A stretch of DNA of 64,000 nt from Diplonema papillatum. Its lineage: Eukaryota; Euglenozoa; Diplonemea; Diplonemida; Diplonemidae. The DNA lies in assembly GCA_030068145.1 (NCBI GenBank), contig JAPJBO010000094.1, positions 186,001-250,000 of the forward strand, written 5' to 3'. This document shows, in pieces, positions 39,875 to 50,470 of the stretch. The position numbers and the translations under genes are program-made. The notes beneath the pieces were generated by a model, which saw nothing but the letters and a program-made list of their open reading frames with translations, was not told the DNA's origin and did not search any database. Every line of letters starts with the position of its first letter. The first letter of the stretch is position 1.

Positions 39875-41745
39875 GGCGGTGGCAAAGAAGCTGAAGGGAG
39901 GAAAAGCTACAGGTTCAGACGGAATACCAAACGAGATCCTCAAGCTCCCCGAGCTCTCCGATAAGCTGACTGAATTTTGTGTCGCCGCGTACGACGGAAG
40001 TATGCCGGCAGCATGGAAAACATCGGAGACACAACTCCTCTTCAAGAAAGGCAACCGCTTAGACCTGGCGTGTTACCGCCAGATTACACTTGCATCATGC
40101 GAAGCTCTACAACGGTGTGCTGCGGGAACGGGTCCGACAGGCCCTAGACGACGAAATTGGCAGAATTGGTCGCATGCGCAACGCCCAGAATGGGGGCCGT
40201 CCAGGAAGATCGACTGGCGAACATGTTCTATGTCTTCGTACAATAATCGACAACGTCCGTGGCGAGAAGGAAGGAGCGCTGTTTTGCGTCTTCGTAGATT
40301 TCTCGTCGGCATTCGATTCTGTGTTCTGGTCGCAACTTGAGAAGCTTCTGGTAGCATACTCGGTGCCCGAACGGCTGGCACAAGCGATCATTGCGACGTA
40401 CCGGGGCGCGACAACGGCGATCCGGACTCCTCACGGCCTCACCGAAGCGATCGAGATCTGTGCAGGAGTTCTTCAAGGCGACACTCTTGCACCGACGTTG
40501 TTCATCCTGGTAATCGACGCAATAATGCGAGAAGTCGATCGAGCCTCAACCGACGGAAGTTGTGGCTACGTGGTGGGACGAGGGAGCCGGAAGACTCGAG
40601 TGAAAGACCTCGACTTCATGGATGACATAGCAGTTCTGGCACGAACATCGAGAGCTGCAACCCAAATGCTGCGGCGTCTGCACCTCACGGCGAAACGATT
40701 TGGACTGAAGGTAAACTACGGCCAAGGGAAAACTGAGGTGATGGTAATCGGAGATCCGATACCCAGACACGTGCAACGCCCAGAAGGAGGACTCCTGCGG
40801 GAAGTTCGGGACTACAAGTACCTTGGGTGCATGCTGCAGTCCAGCAAGACCGACTTCCTGCGAAACAAGCAACTAGCGTGGGTCGCCCTACACAAGCTCA
40901 AAGCAACGTGGCGGTCAACGCTGGCGATGGCAACGAAGGCTTGGCTGTTTCGGTGTCTGGTTCTCAGCATCTTCCTGGCTGGAGCGGAAGCATGGGTGGT
41001 GGGGACCGAGTTACGTGCAGACGTGATAGGGGCGTACACGTGTATGGTCCGCTACGTGAAGGGGATCAAAGTGTACAGCCGTGACACGCGCATGAAGAAC
41101 TCAGAGCTGATGGTCGGTTTCCCGAGGATCGAGGCGGTGCTGCAAGAGAAGCGCCTGCGGTTTGCGGCGCACTGCATGCGTTCTGATCAGCCGATTGCTG
41201 GCTTGATGTTCGCGGACCAGCTTCGGGCGAGACGAGTGGGGCGACCACTGCTGTCTTTCGAACGAGTAATCTGCAACGATCTCGCGGAAAGGGACCGGAC
41301 AAAAATCCGGGAGTGGATGGAGGACCGGGAGGTCTGGGACGCAAAGGTGAAAGAAGTCGTCGCGAACACACTCAAGAACGTCGAAGAGCCGCCGCGCAAA
41401 GTACGGAAGCTCATACGGCCCCGGGGGCAAGGCTCCGGACGACGACAGAAGACGACAACAACAGCTGCTGCAAGAAGACAACGACGCATTCTGGCCCTTC
41501 GCTACATCGATGAACTGGTCTGCTCGGCGCCGCGGTGCCATGTCAAAGCCTGCGCAGAACACTGCATCAATTGTCATTTTCCGCTGACAGCCCATAATCC
41601 GCTGTACCCCACACTGAGATGCCACCTTTGCGAAAGGTACACCTCATCCGAATGCTGTCACGGCTTGACAGTTTCTGCTGCCGCCGCACTTGAATCGTAT
41701 GAATGCAAACACTGCTCCGTTTTACTCCCGTATCTGCGGGGGTGA
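39875..41745 (+). pseudogene. LINE reverse transcriptase, truncated and frameshifted
   Basis: The first frame (to about 40100) has KKLKGGKATGSDGIPNEILK, KKGNRLDLACYRQITLAS. A one-base loss near 40095-40105 moves coding to a second frame, which begins AKLYNGVLRERV. That frame has FVDFSSAFDSV, GVLQGDTLAPTLF, LDFMDDIAVLA (FMDD at the YADD position) and GKTEVMVIG. It then runs to a stop at 41743-41745 through a Cys/His-rich C-terminus (CHVKAC, CINC, CHLC, CKHC), probably a nucleic-acid-binding zinc motif. There is no endonuclease domain, as expected for a 5'-truncated copy. All RT palm motifs survive, so the insertion is fairly young. Confidence 0.85.
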
Positions 41746-41763
41746 GATGACAACTACTACTAC
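39875..41763 (+). mobile_element. 5'-truncated LINE (non-LTR) retrotransposon
   Basis: Flanked by the 12-bp target duplication TAACCATGGGGA (39863-39874 and 41764-41775). It ends in a short ACT-repeat tail (CAACTACTACTACTAC). The 5' end starts inside the RT coding region, typical of incomplete reverse transcription. Target-primed integration with a variable-length duplication is the known LINE mechanism. Confidence 0.88.
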
Positions 41764-41775
41764 TAACCATGGGGA

Positions 41776-42183
41776 TTTCTGGTGAAAACTTTTTGGCAAG
41801 GGACCCAGGCTACAGGCTCAGATCCTGGAGTCGTAGTTGCTGTTTTGTGTACAGCCTGCCGTCCAGAAATATCTCTGGGGCCATGAGGGGCGTTGGGATT
41901 AGCGTGTTGGGGGGCGCCTGTTGTGAGCAGCTTCGCCCTGCCTCGATTCGTTGAAAGGCGTTGAGGCCATCATGCCGTAGTGCCCACTGGGACTGACAAG
42001 TGAAGGCTACAACTATGTGGTAAAGCCAGCGGCGAGGGTCAAGAAGACGGCACTGACGCGAGCGAAGAAGCGGACGAACTCTGCGTCGGAGCCGACAACA
42101 AAACGGCGTAGAAGAGCGCCTATCGAAGCGCGGCCATCGCCCGAGGGGGCTAAAGAGGCGATAACATGACACATCACGTGCGA
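41776..42183. repeat. duplicated block mosaic
   Basis: 41899-42016 repeats 38993-39114. 42021-42130 repeats 43661-43770 in direct orientation, with a Lys/Arg-rich plus frame KPAARVKKTALTRAKKRT in both. 42132-42183 is an inverted copy of 43909-43960. No intact gene. Confidence 0.75.
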
Positions 42184-42480
42184 ACCCCCGAAACGCAGAA
42201 GCACGTTTACCAGAAAAGAGAGAGACCGAGACCGGGTGATTTTCAACCCAAAAAGGCAGGAATCCTTGTGGCTTACCACAGGATGCGTTCAATGACCGCA
42301 ACATTGCGGTCATTGACCGCAATGTTGCGGTCATTGACCGCAAGGGTGCGGTCAATGACCGCAAGGGTGCGGTCATTGACCGCAAGGTATGCGGTCAATG
42401 ACCGCATAACTTTCTCAGCTGACCGGTCAAAACTGACCGGTCAAACATGCGGTCATGACCATGACCGGTCCACCGTGTAC
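42184..42480 (+). repeat. 297-bp direct duplication, copy 1
   Basis: Nearly identical to 45955-46251. It starts with CGAAACGCAGAAGCACG and ends in the palindromic TGACCG cluster. Confidence 0.9.
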
Positions 42481-42665
42481 ACGGTGGACCGGTCAAGGGC
42501 TGGTGCGGTCAATGACCGCACCACGCTGACCGCAATAATGTTGACCGGTACCTTGCGGTCATTGACCGGTAGGGTACTGGTCATTGACCGCACCCATGCA
42601 GTCATTGACCGCACCCATGCGGTTATTGACCGCAACATTGCGGTCAATAACCGGTACTTATGAAA
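42285..42665. repeat. GCGGTCAATGACCGC palindrome cluster
   Basis: More than 20 GCGGTCA or TGACCGC half-sites, many as perfect GCGGTCAATGACCGC or TGACCGGTCA palindromes. It includes CCACCGTGTACACGGTGG at 42471-42488. Part of it recurs at 46055-46251. Confidence 0.92.
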
Positions 42666-42772
42666 GTTTGCAAGGTAAAATAGGCAGCAAAGTGTACCCA
42701 CGCAAGGCCTAATTCTCGAAGTACGCACTTACAACTATACATACCCCCCCCCGTGTAAGCGGCTCACCGCTT

Positions 42773-43548
42773 TTACCCGTGAAAGCGTCTCAAACCGACC
42801 TCGCAGAGGAGTGAGACACTTTCACGGGCAGCTGACAGTTTTTTGATTGGCAACGAGCCTGGTGGTGTAGCTCTCTCAAACGATGCGACGGTGAGCCCGT
42901 GCGAAGAAAGACACGGGACGCCACGCACCTTTCCATCGTAACAGACGATGTAAAACCCAAGGTTGACTGTCGACCTTTGCAAACTCTTCGATGCAACGAG
43001 TGCCTCCAGTCTCGCAAACAGTTGTGTACCGGCGTACACAAAAATTAGTGTGGCGTCCACTACTATGAGAACAGATGATTTCAACAGGAAGGCAGCCTTT
43101 GCAAATAGCACAATATCTCTTCAACGAGAGAAAGTGCGAACAAAGGCTGCGAGCGCACAAACAAAGGCAAGTTGTCGACAAAGATTCTACTTGTCGACAG
43201 CGGAGTCGCAAACTTTGCCGTCGTCAGCTCGGCAAAGAAGATGTGCTGCGGGACATCTCTACGGGGCCCACATCGCCATGGAGTTTCTTCTGCTCTTCGT
43301 ATTGTCTGACGAGAACTGCCCAGAAGAAAGGGAAAAGTAAGAACACGTCTTTGTAACATTTGTGATATCACTAGCGCAAGGGAATGTTGAGTGACTGCCT
43401 TAACCCGGGAAACGAGCTTGGGCGAGGTCACCTTCCATCCACCACAACGCCAGTGAGAAACTGCCTCACCGTAAGTACAATCGAATCGAGCTTCAGCACC
43501 AATCATGGTCAGCGGATTGAGGGAACCGATTACTGACTCGGTTTCCAC
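42773..43548 (-). CDS. two overlapping unknown frames
   Basis: Minus-strand frames 43548-43081 and 43111-42773 overlap by about 30 bp in different registers, as a frameshifted single gene might. The second has VVDATLIFVYAGTQLFARLEALV. No family is recognised. It lies among retroelement debris, so an element gene is as likely as a host gene. Confidence 0.2.
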
Positions 43549-44010
43549 ATGAGGGGAAAACGTTGCTCGCCACGTATCGTCAAAGCGACAAAGAGCACAC
43601 CCGGAATGCTACCTGAAGCAGCAGAAGACAACCAGCATCAGAGACTCGCAACATCAACATTAAAGCCAGCGGCGAGGGTCAAGAAGACGGCACTGACGCG
43701 AGCGAAGAAGCGGACGAACTCTGCGTCGGAGCCGACAACAAAACGGCGTAGAAGAGCGCCCATCGAAGCGTGGAGGCGTGGTCCGATGCCGGCACGCAGG
43801 GACTGGTGGGCTCTCACAGTTGCACTCAGGGAGTTGTTGCACCACGAAAGTCGAAAAGAGATTTGGGATAGCATGCAAGAATCTGTAGCGATAATCTGCA
43901 TCGCCGGTTCGCACGTGATGTGTCATGTTTTCGCCTCTTTAGTCCCCTTGGGCGATGGCCCCTGGAGGGTGCAGCTTCGAGTCGAAGCCGACCCACCGGT
44001 TGTCCGATAG
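43549..44010 (+). CDS. unknown basic ORF with duplicated segment
   Basis: Open from an ATG at 43549 for 153 codons. The basic stretch KPAARVKKTALTRAKKRT and TTKRRRRAPIEA is also present at 42021-42130. It could be the N-terminal part of an element protein with a nuclear localisation signal. No family is recognised. Confidence 0.25.
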   Translation: MRGKRCSPRIVKATKSTPGMLPEAAEDNQHQRLATSTLKPAARVKKTALTRAKKRTNSASEPTTKRRRRAPIEAWRRGPMPARRDWWALTVALRELLHHESRKEIWDSMQESVAIICIAGSHVMCHVFASLVPLGDGPWRVQLRVEADPPVVR

Positions 44011-44094
44011 ACGCCGGCTCACCCCCGCAGGAACGAAACGATATCGTCCCTCACGCGGACTAGCGACTCGGGTCACCATCCGCAAGCACTGGGC

Positions 44095-44960
44095 TCACCC
44101 TGCAGTGCAGTGTGCCCCATACCATCCACGCTCAAATTGCGGTCTCGACGACTTCCAGACGCCGCGCAGAGTCATTTGCGTCAAATCGACCGAGCAAAAG
44201 AGGAGGTGCGGCTTCTGCACCCACCCTTGCTTCAGCCGGTACCTCTTCGCTGCGAAGTCGAACTCGACTCCCAGGACAACCGGCGTCGAGCTGGGCTCGA
44301 GGACAGCGTCATCCGGTGCTCGGCACACCCGCTCACCCCACTTTTCGTGTCGGGAAATCCCTTCCGGTACGAGCCACGGGTCTCCTCCGACAACGGCCGA
44401 CTTCTTGCCCTTCTTCTTCTCCGTGGTGTCGTCGAAGGCCGTCCATCTCGCTGCACGCTCCGCCCTCTCTCTTCTGTACGTCGGGAAAAGGTCCATCCCC
44501 CACGCCTCGCCTTCAGCTGCGTCTCAGAGACCCCCATCGTCTCCTCGCCGCCGCGGAAAATTGGCCTCATCTCGTAGCCCGTTGGGCTCCCCGGCGTCGG
44601 CCGTCCTACTGGGAATTGGAAGAAATAGGACTTCAGGTCCCGAGCAGTTGTTGGTACTCGTGGCCCGGGAAAAGCAGGAGGTTCGGGCCCGAGATCCCAT
44701 CGAGGTGCCGCAGCACGATGCGGACAGAGGAGCGGCAACGAGTCCGCACCGCCCCTTGCCACATCAAAGCCTGGGCGGCGGCCGTCGGCCAAGCTCCCCA
44801 GGCAGTGATCTGGTCTGCCAGGTTCTTCGGCGGCGACGGCACCGAGTCCAGAAAAATCTGAAAACTCGTTAACACCGTCCGGGTGGCAGCTGAGTGATGG
44901 CCGCCGCACCCAAGCTGCGCCATGTACTGCGCCATCTGCAGGGGGTCGTCGGTGTTCACC
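44095..44960 (-). pseudogene. decayed reverse transcriptase relic
   Basis: On the minus strand, ARDLKSYFFQFPVG (about 44605-44642) fits RT motif A. FDDTTEKKK in another frame (about 44410-44437) fits the xxDD motif about 70 codons later. LGVEFDFAAKRYRLK (about 44250-44295) fits the block after it. The same order and spacing occurs in the RT at 21870-23513 (DLRCGFYQV, WIDN, IGVSFD). Two frames must be combined, with a frameshift near 44480-44560. High-GC flanks produce many shadow frames. Relationship to tyrosine-recombinase retroelements is inferred from spacing. Confidence 0.5.
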
Positions 44961-45086
44961 CCTGAGACCGATAAAGCTGTCCCCTTTGGCTCTGATCTTC
45001 ACCCGTCGATGAAGATTCGGAGGACGAGAGCGTTGATGGGTTTGCGTTGACGACCAAAGTGAACTGGGTGCGGATGAGCAGGACAA

Positions 45087-45950
45087 GAAAGAAAGGTGCT
45101 GGGAAATACAAGCTCTGGGAGGCCTTTATCCTCTTCTGCCGCTCTCCCACAGACGAGTCGAGGAGTCGCCTCGCTCGCGGCTGAGAACGGATCTACCTGG
45201 AAAACAGTAGAAAGTGTGTTCTATGCCCGTCCCTGTCGGGCTCCTGGAGCGCTCCGGGGCTGAGCCCCGGGCACCGACCAGCCCCGGGGCTCCCTGCTCC
45301 GAGAGCCACGGACACAGGCCCAAGTGTCGAGGCATGGGCGTCGGGCCCTACGGTGGCGGTGGTCGCCTGTTGCTGATGGGCGACAATGGGCCTATGGGGT
45401 GCCCCTAAACATCATGGCGTCCGTGCTGGCGGAGAACAAAGCGGCGGCGTGTGTCCTCGACGACCCGCTCAATGAAAGAGCGTGAGTAGGATGATGGCTG
45501 TCCTCAGGAGGAGTCGCCGGACCCACGGCGGGCGAAGCCGCCGGGCGTGAAGGAGTTCAGGACGATCTTCGATGCCGTCCATGACCACGGCGCTGCTCCG
45601 CAGATTCTGGGCGAGTTTCTGGCGCTGCTTAGAACCTCGAGTATGCGGGCGTCCAGGGCGCACAAGGTTCTTGACGTATGAGGCCATAAATTTGGTGCCT
45701 CCGCTCGCGCCCTGACTGCTTGGCACAGATCGGAGCGCGAGCGGCCAGGCGAGTCCTGGTCAAGACCGCGGCACTCCAACGTCTACAACTTCGAAGCCAT
45801 CTAAACTTTACACAGGTGCAGGTGTGACACCCGCAAAATGGACTGCACAGTTCACCCGGTGCTGGAGCACACCGTGTGATTGTGACCTCAGAAATCCCAC
45901 CAAAAAGCCCTGTATGTGACACCCAACATACCTTTTCTCCAACCAGCGTT
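45087..45950. other. no supported gene
   Basis: GC-rich sequence with short inverted motifs (for example GCTCCGGGGCTGAGCCCCGG at 45252). It has overlapping frames on both strands and none with recognised motifs. Confidence 0.4.
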
Positions 45951-45954
45951 TCTG

Positions 45955-46251
45955 ACCCCCGAAACGCAGAAGCACGTTTACCAGAAAAGAGAGAGACCGA
46001 GACCGAGTGATTTTCAACCCAAAAAGGCAGGAATCCTTGTGGCTTACCACAGGATACGTTCAATGACCGCAACCTTGCGGTCATTGACCGCAATGTTGCG
46101 GTCATTGACCGCAAGGGTGCGGTCAATGACCGCAAGGGTGCGGTCATTGACCGCAAGGTATGCGGTCAATGACCGCATAGCTTTCTCAGATGACCGGTCA
46201 AAAACTGACCGGTCAAACATGCGGTCATGACCATGACCGGTCCACCGTGTA
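45955..46251 (+). repeat. 297-bp direct duplication, copy 2
   Basis: Copy of 42184-42480 with a few substitutions and one extra A. The sequences diverge right after CCACCGTGTA. Confidence 0.9.
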
Positions 46252-46295
46252 AAGGACTTCTGACCCCCCCCTCGCCGTTTCTTTTAGTTTTTTCG

Positions 46296-46355
46296 AAAAA
46301 AGGAAACGGAAACGGAAACGGAAACGGAAACGGAAACGTTTCTTTTAAAAGAAAC
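46296..46355. repeat. GGAAAC microsatellite and AAACGTTT hairpin, left
   Basis: Six GGAAAC hexamers followed by CGTTTCTTTTAAAAGAAACG, a perfect palindrome. Confidence 0.9.
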
Positions 46356-47275
46356 GCCGGAAGGCTCTTCATGCTGAGGGGTCCTTTAAGATACCACTTC
46401 ACGGGTCCTTCTGTGAGTCCGTCTGGCGGGCTCTCTGACTCTTCAGGGCCCTTCGACTTGGCTCGGCCCCTTCTTGTGTGTCGTCGCGGTCTCGTTTGTG
46501 CAGAGCAGTCGCCGGTGCTCACCGCTTTCTTTCGTCGGCGATCTGACACGAGCAAATAGGTAACCACAAGCTAATGATGCAGAATGTCGTCACATGTGGA
46601 TGTTTTCTGACACCAGGTTCCACCCTTCTGTGCCTACCACTTCGTCTTCTGCTGCTTCCAACCCACGAGTGGGGCTTGTTGAATCTGCCGTCCTCTTCTG
46701 CATTGTTGGTGGTTTCTTCCTGCCGTCGTTGTCTATGCTCCGACAACACCGCCCCTTCCGGTGACGGTTGCCACCCGTCGTCGTATGCAAGGTGCACTGT
46801 GGCAAGCGATGTTTAACGCACACGTTACTGCGTGGCCATCGCTTTTCTGGCGGGTTCAACATTGCCCCGGCATACGTGTGCCCTTCTCACCTCCTGATGC
46901 TGATTGCACTCCCTCTTTGTCTTACACCGCCGAAAGACCCCGGTCTTGTAGCCTGTGGCGCTGAACGATCGTATCTGTAGAGTCTATTATTGGAAGCGGA
47001 TGTGCTTTCCCGATCGTCTTCAGCGCGTTGGCCAACAGCCTCGCATAACAGAGCATCGTCGCCACAACAGCCATTGGTGTAAAGAGCTGCAGACCTCAAA
47101 GTCAGCACAACCGGACGCGTGTGGTTGCGTCTGCTCCACGCGGTCGCAACTCTTATGCTTCTTTCCTCCCTCTTTTCGGAGCCTCCTTGTCCATGGTTTC
47201 CCGCTGGATTGCGGGGTCCGCCGTTCGGAACACATTTCCGGTCGGACCTTCAGCCAGTATACTAGTGGCATACCA
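46356..47275. other. segment between two GGAAAC arrays, no supported gene
   Basis: About 920 bp bounded on both sides by GGAAAC hexamers and a CGTTTCTTTT(A/G)AAAGAAACG palindrome. The boundaries suggest an element. No transposase or host gene motif is visible in the short frames inside. Confidence 0.4.
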
Positions 47276-47375
47276 GCCGTTTCTTTTGAAAAGAAACGGC
47301 GTTTCCATCCACCGCCAAAAAGAAGGAAACGGAAACGGAAACGGAAACGGAAACGTTTCCAACGTTTCCATCCTA
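47276..47375. repeat. GGAAAC microsatellite and palindrome, right
   Basis: CGTTTCTTTTGAAAAGAAACG (47278-47298) followed by five GGAAAC hexamers (47331-47358) and GTTTCCAACGTTTCC. Confidence 0.9.
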
Positions 47376-47949
47376 CATAGCCTTAGGGAGCCGTACACTA
47401 CCCTCTTTACAACTTTCTATTTTCTATTTTGCATCCCTTTCCTAGACGACATCTTCCTCGAAGAAGACTTGATGCTAGCATCAACCATGCATGAGAGGCA
47501 GTGCTCTGCCTAAACATTAAACTAAGATTTCCCCCCCCCTCGGGTTAAAAGCAAATCATTGATTTGCTTGCATACTATGAATTATACCTATAAACGCGGG
47601 AGTGGGACTCCCGCAATGCGGGAGTGACCCCGACCGCACAAACGACCGCACAAACACTCCCCCATCCGGCGGGGGAGTCCGCCGTGTAAACCCCTGCGCC
47701 CCCATGTCGGATTGTCATGTCGGAAAACCCTATCTTCTCTCGCAAACCCGATGCTTCGCTAGTCGAACAACTAGCCACTCCTGGAGGGGAATGCCCCGAG
47801 ACGTTAACTTGAAAAAAGAACGACACTGCTCCGCACTTGATACTGTGGCCGGAAAACCGCCGCAGACGATGGTGAAACGCCCTTGTTCTGAAAAAGAGTC
47901 GCTATCTCTGACGTCAGATCGCCCGTTATGACGGTCCGACGCTCGCTGC
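47376..47949. other. short palindromes, no supported gene
   Basis: Contains GCAAATCATTGATTTGC (about 47550), CGGGAGTGGGACTCCCG (about 47598) and an inverted CCCCCATCCGGCGGGGG. These hairpins precede the next open frame; a function is not evident. Confidence 0.5.
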
Positions 47950-48693
47950 ATGCACCTCACTCGTACCAACAGGATCTCGAAAGAAATAGTGGAGATGCCC
48001 GCACGTGGCGGTGTCATGCATACTCGGGCTGGTATGGTGTCCAATGCGACGGCGGCATCCGGACGGCAAGTTCATGGAAGAAGGCTGATTTGCCCGAAAG
48101 ACGTGGACGCCATCATGTCTCGCCTGCACAGCCCTGATCACTTGGAGAACACTCCATCAATAAGCGAAGGCTCTGTTGATGACCTGTTGCAAGTTTCTTC
48201 GGAGGGGAGTCGTGGACTCGCGTCGTTGTGTAGTCAGCACAACGTGCACGCCATCATAGAGCATCCTGCGCTGAAGAAGGTGAGGGATGCAGTGTATGGC
48301 TTTGACCTGCCGCTCGACATCGCTGCAGCATCAAGTGTGTTTTCTTCTGTACGTTTGCTGAAGTGACATTGCTCAAACAGTTAGCTTTGTTCTGCGGCGC
48401 TAGCGAGACAACCGAGTCGCCATCCAGGGCACATGAGCTGGTGGGACGGAGCCAACGAAGCATCTGTAAGACGGAGTTGATTAGGTTGTCAGAAGATGCT
48501 TCAAACCGATGCAAACAACAAGGTAGCCACAAAAGGGAAAGCTGAGCAGATTGAAGCGCGAGACACCTGCCGGAGCACAGGGCCAGAAAACCAGCCAGGT
48601 AGTGAACCACATGTCGAAGAGCAACAAAGTGCTCTACGAGCAATACAAGAAGTGGGAGGTCCTGCAGCAGCCTTCCTCTGGATGCACTCCTAG
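47950..48693 (+). CDS. hypothetical protein, possibly spliced
   Basis: An ATG at 47950 opens 138 codons (to 48366) with varied composition and non-repetitive content (RLICPKDVDAIMSRLHSPDH, ALKKVRDAVYGFDLPLDIAA). A GTACGT donor-like site at 48348 and CAACAAGGTAGCC near 48520 suggest splicing into further coding-like stretches: LALFCGASETTESPSRAHEL, then GPENQPGSEPHVEEQQSALR ending at a TAG at 48691-48693. The implied introns would be only about 30 bp, much shorter than those of the kinesin gene, so a decayed gene is an alternative. No domain is recognised. Confidence 0.4.
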
Positions 48694-48952
48694 TTCCTCT
48701 GTTGTGTAGCGCACGAATGTATCACGACTGCTACCCCTCCCTGAGCGCTTCCTTGCCCTGGGGCCGCTAATCTTGACTATTCTTGACAGAGCAGCGCATT
48801 GTCTCAGCTAGAAAGGGAATTTTTGTACAAGATAGTACGGCCACCTCCCTTACGAGTGGAGATCAGTGCGAAAGGTTGAAGTCGCCAAGCGATGGTGCCT
48901 TTCGCCCGGGGCGCGCACATAAACTCGACGTAAATGCACTTCATCTTGCCTC

Positions 48953-49783
48953 GTGGTGGAGGTGGGCTGGGAAACGTTCCGGAAGAGGTTGTCGATAGGC
49001 GCAAAACACACGGTAGCAGACCAGATACCGCCTGTTTCCATCGTCTACTCACTCCACACAGAAAACATCGATTTTCCGCCGCCTAATTTTTTGCTACCGA
49101 CAGCATTAGATGATGTATTTTCGCTTTTGTCAGAAGAAGGGAAAAGGGTGGACTACAACCACCGCCGGCGCAAGCAGAACCAGGTAGGCTTTCAAGGAGG
49201 CGCTGACAAACAGGTCATAAAAGAAAAGGTGGCGTGCACAAGCGTGCCAGAAAAAAAGGATTTACTCCAAGACTTCTTCAAGGGAATAGAGATTGACTTA
49301 CCACAGAACGAGAAGGTACGTTTGAGAGAGCTATTGGAGGAGGGGAAACAGAAAAGTGGCGAGGCGCAGGAGGTAGATGAACGTCTGCAGTACGAAGCGT
49401 GGTGTGGGCGCCGTGGAGCCGCCGAGAGTCACGGAACCAAGGTTCCGACACCGAACCGACTGTTTGTTCAATCTGATATTGTTAGTTACCCAAACATGGT
49501 TACCCACGACGGTGTGATCGCTCCCACGTGGAACGTCCCTTCCAACCCCATGTCCATCTCTGATGGTTCTGACTTTACCGCCACTCCTTTGGCGGGCTGC
49601 ACCGACGTTTCGTCGTTGCTGTCCGACATGGAGGTAATCGAAATGCTTCAAAACACAATCTGCAAGTACTATCAGAACGCGTCAGATCGTTCGCAGGAGT
49701 ACGAGAGGAGATGCAGGCGCGAACAATGCATGAATGATTATCTTCTAGAAAGTAAGGCTAAACTCGGCAGGAACGCGACTTAA
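48953..49783 (+). CDS. hypothetical protein, single long exon
   Basis: An open frame of 276 codons ends at a TAA at 49781-49783. There is no good ATG near the 5' edge (the edge codon is GTG), so this is probably an internal or terminal exon whose acceptor lies near 48950, or its start lies further inside. The sequence is non-repetitive and charged, with a predicted coiled-coil-like stretch (FFKGIEIDLPQNEKVRLREL, LLEEGKQK) and a Lys/Arg-rich segment (VDYNHRRRKQNQ). No family is recognised. It lies on the same strand as the preceding and following host-like genes. Confidence 0.45.
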   Translation: MVEVGWETFRKRLSIGAKHTVADQIPPVSIVYSLHTENIDFPPPNFLLPTALDDVFSLLSEEGKRVDYNHRRRKQNQVGFQGGADKQVIKEKVACTSVPEKKDLLQDFFKGIEIDLPQNEKVRLRELLEEGKQKSGEAQEVDERLQYEAWCGRRGAAESHGTKVPTPNRLFVQSDIVSYPNMVTHDGVIAPTWNVPSNPMSISDGSDFTATPLAGCTDVSSLLSDMEVIEMLQNTICKYYQNASDRSQEYERRCRREQCMNDYLLESKAKLGRNAT

Positions 49784-50014
49784 CGTGTACTGTAATCCAG
49801 CGCGTGAAGAATTGTCAGCAGCATAGACCGCACTCTACCTCTGCAGCTGCATCGAAAATTGTGCGTGCCGAAGCGTGTACCCTTGACGAGTCTGAAGGAA
49901 CCTTTTGCTTGGCAGAAGAGCGGCCCCAGCACGTTTTTTTCTCAGATGTGCGAGCCACCGGTGTTAGTGCGAGCCACGCACCGTGGAACCTTGGTGCTCA
50001 AGGTCGTGCCAAGG

Positions 50015-50470
50015 CAGCCAGGTAGGGCAGCGGCCCTACCTAATTAATTTTGCGATAATATTCAGGTAGGGCAGGATACCTGCCTGCCCTACCTGCCCTA
50101 CCTGGCTGTTTTTCCATTTGTGCACTTAACCATGGTTAAGAAGACGAATGAAAGCATAGACACAAAGCTAGCTCAAAGCATCTGCCTCTGGGCAAAACCC
50201 CGTTTTCACATTTATTCCCAGTGTTACGTCTTCTTGTTGCGTTAGTGGTAACCAATCACTGTACATAGCGCACCCTGACAGCAACACAAAGACCCTCCGT
50301 GAAAAAGGGTGCAACGGGAACGAAACAGGCATTGATAAATACCCCTACATCCTCTTAGCAGCACAGGTCTCGGCGAGAAGCAATATGAGAAAGCAGCTGT
50401 CGACAGAGTTTATTTATTCGGAAAAGCCTTTTCCCCTGCCCTACCTGCGACTACCTAATTACGTCCGGAG
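50015..50470. repeat. GTAGGGCAG inverted motifs and shared dispersed segment
   Basis: GTAGGGCAG and CTGCCCTAC words cluster at 50022-50105 and recur near 50437. Between them, 50155-50215 (AGACACAAAGCTAGCTCAAA to CCCCGTTTTCACATTT) is similar to 62706-62780. It looks like a dispersed repeat; no gene is seen. Confidence 0.6.

Noticed and set aside
44112-44861. Plus-strand Ser/Arg/Pro-rich frames of 250-305 codons
   Set aside because: Shadows of GC-rich minus-strand RT-like sequence; composition is typical of antisense frames.
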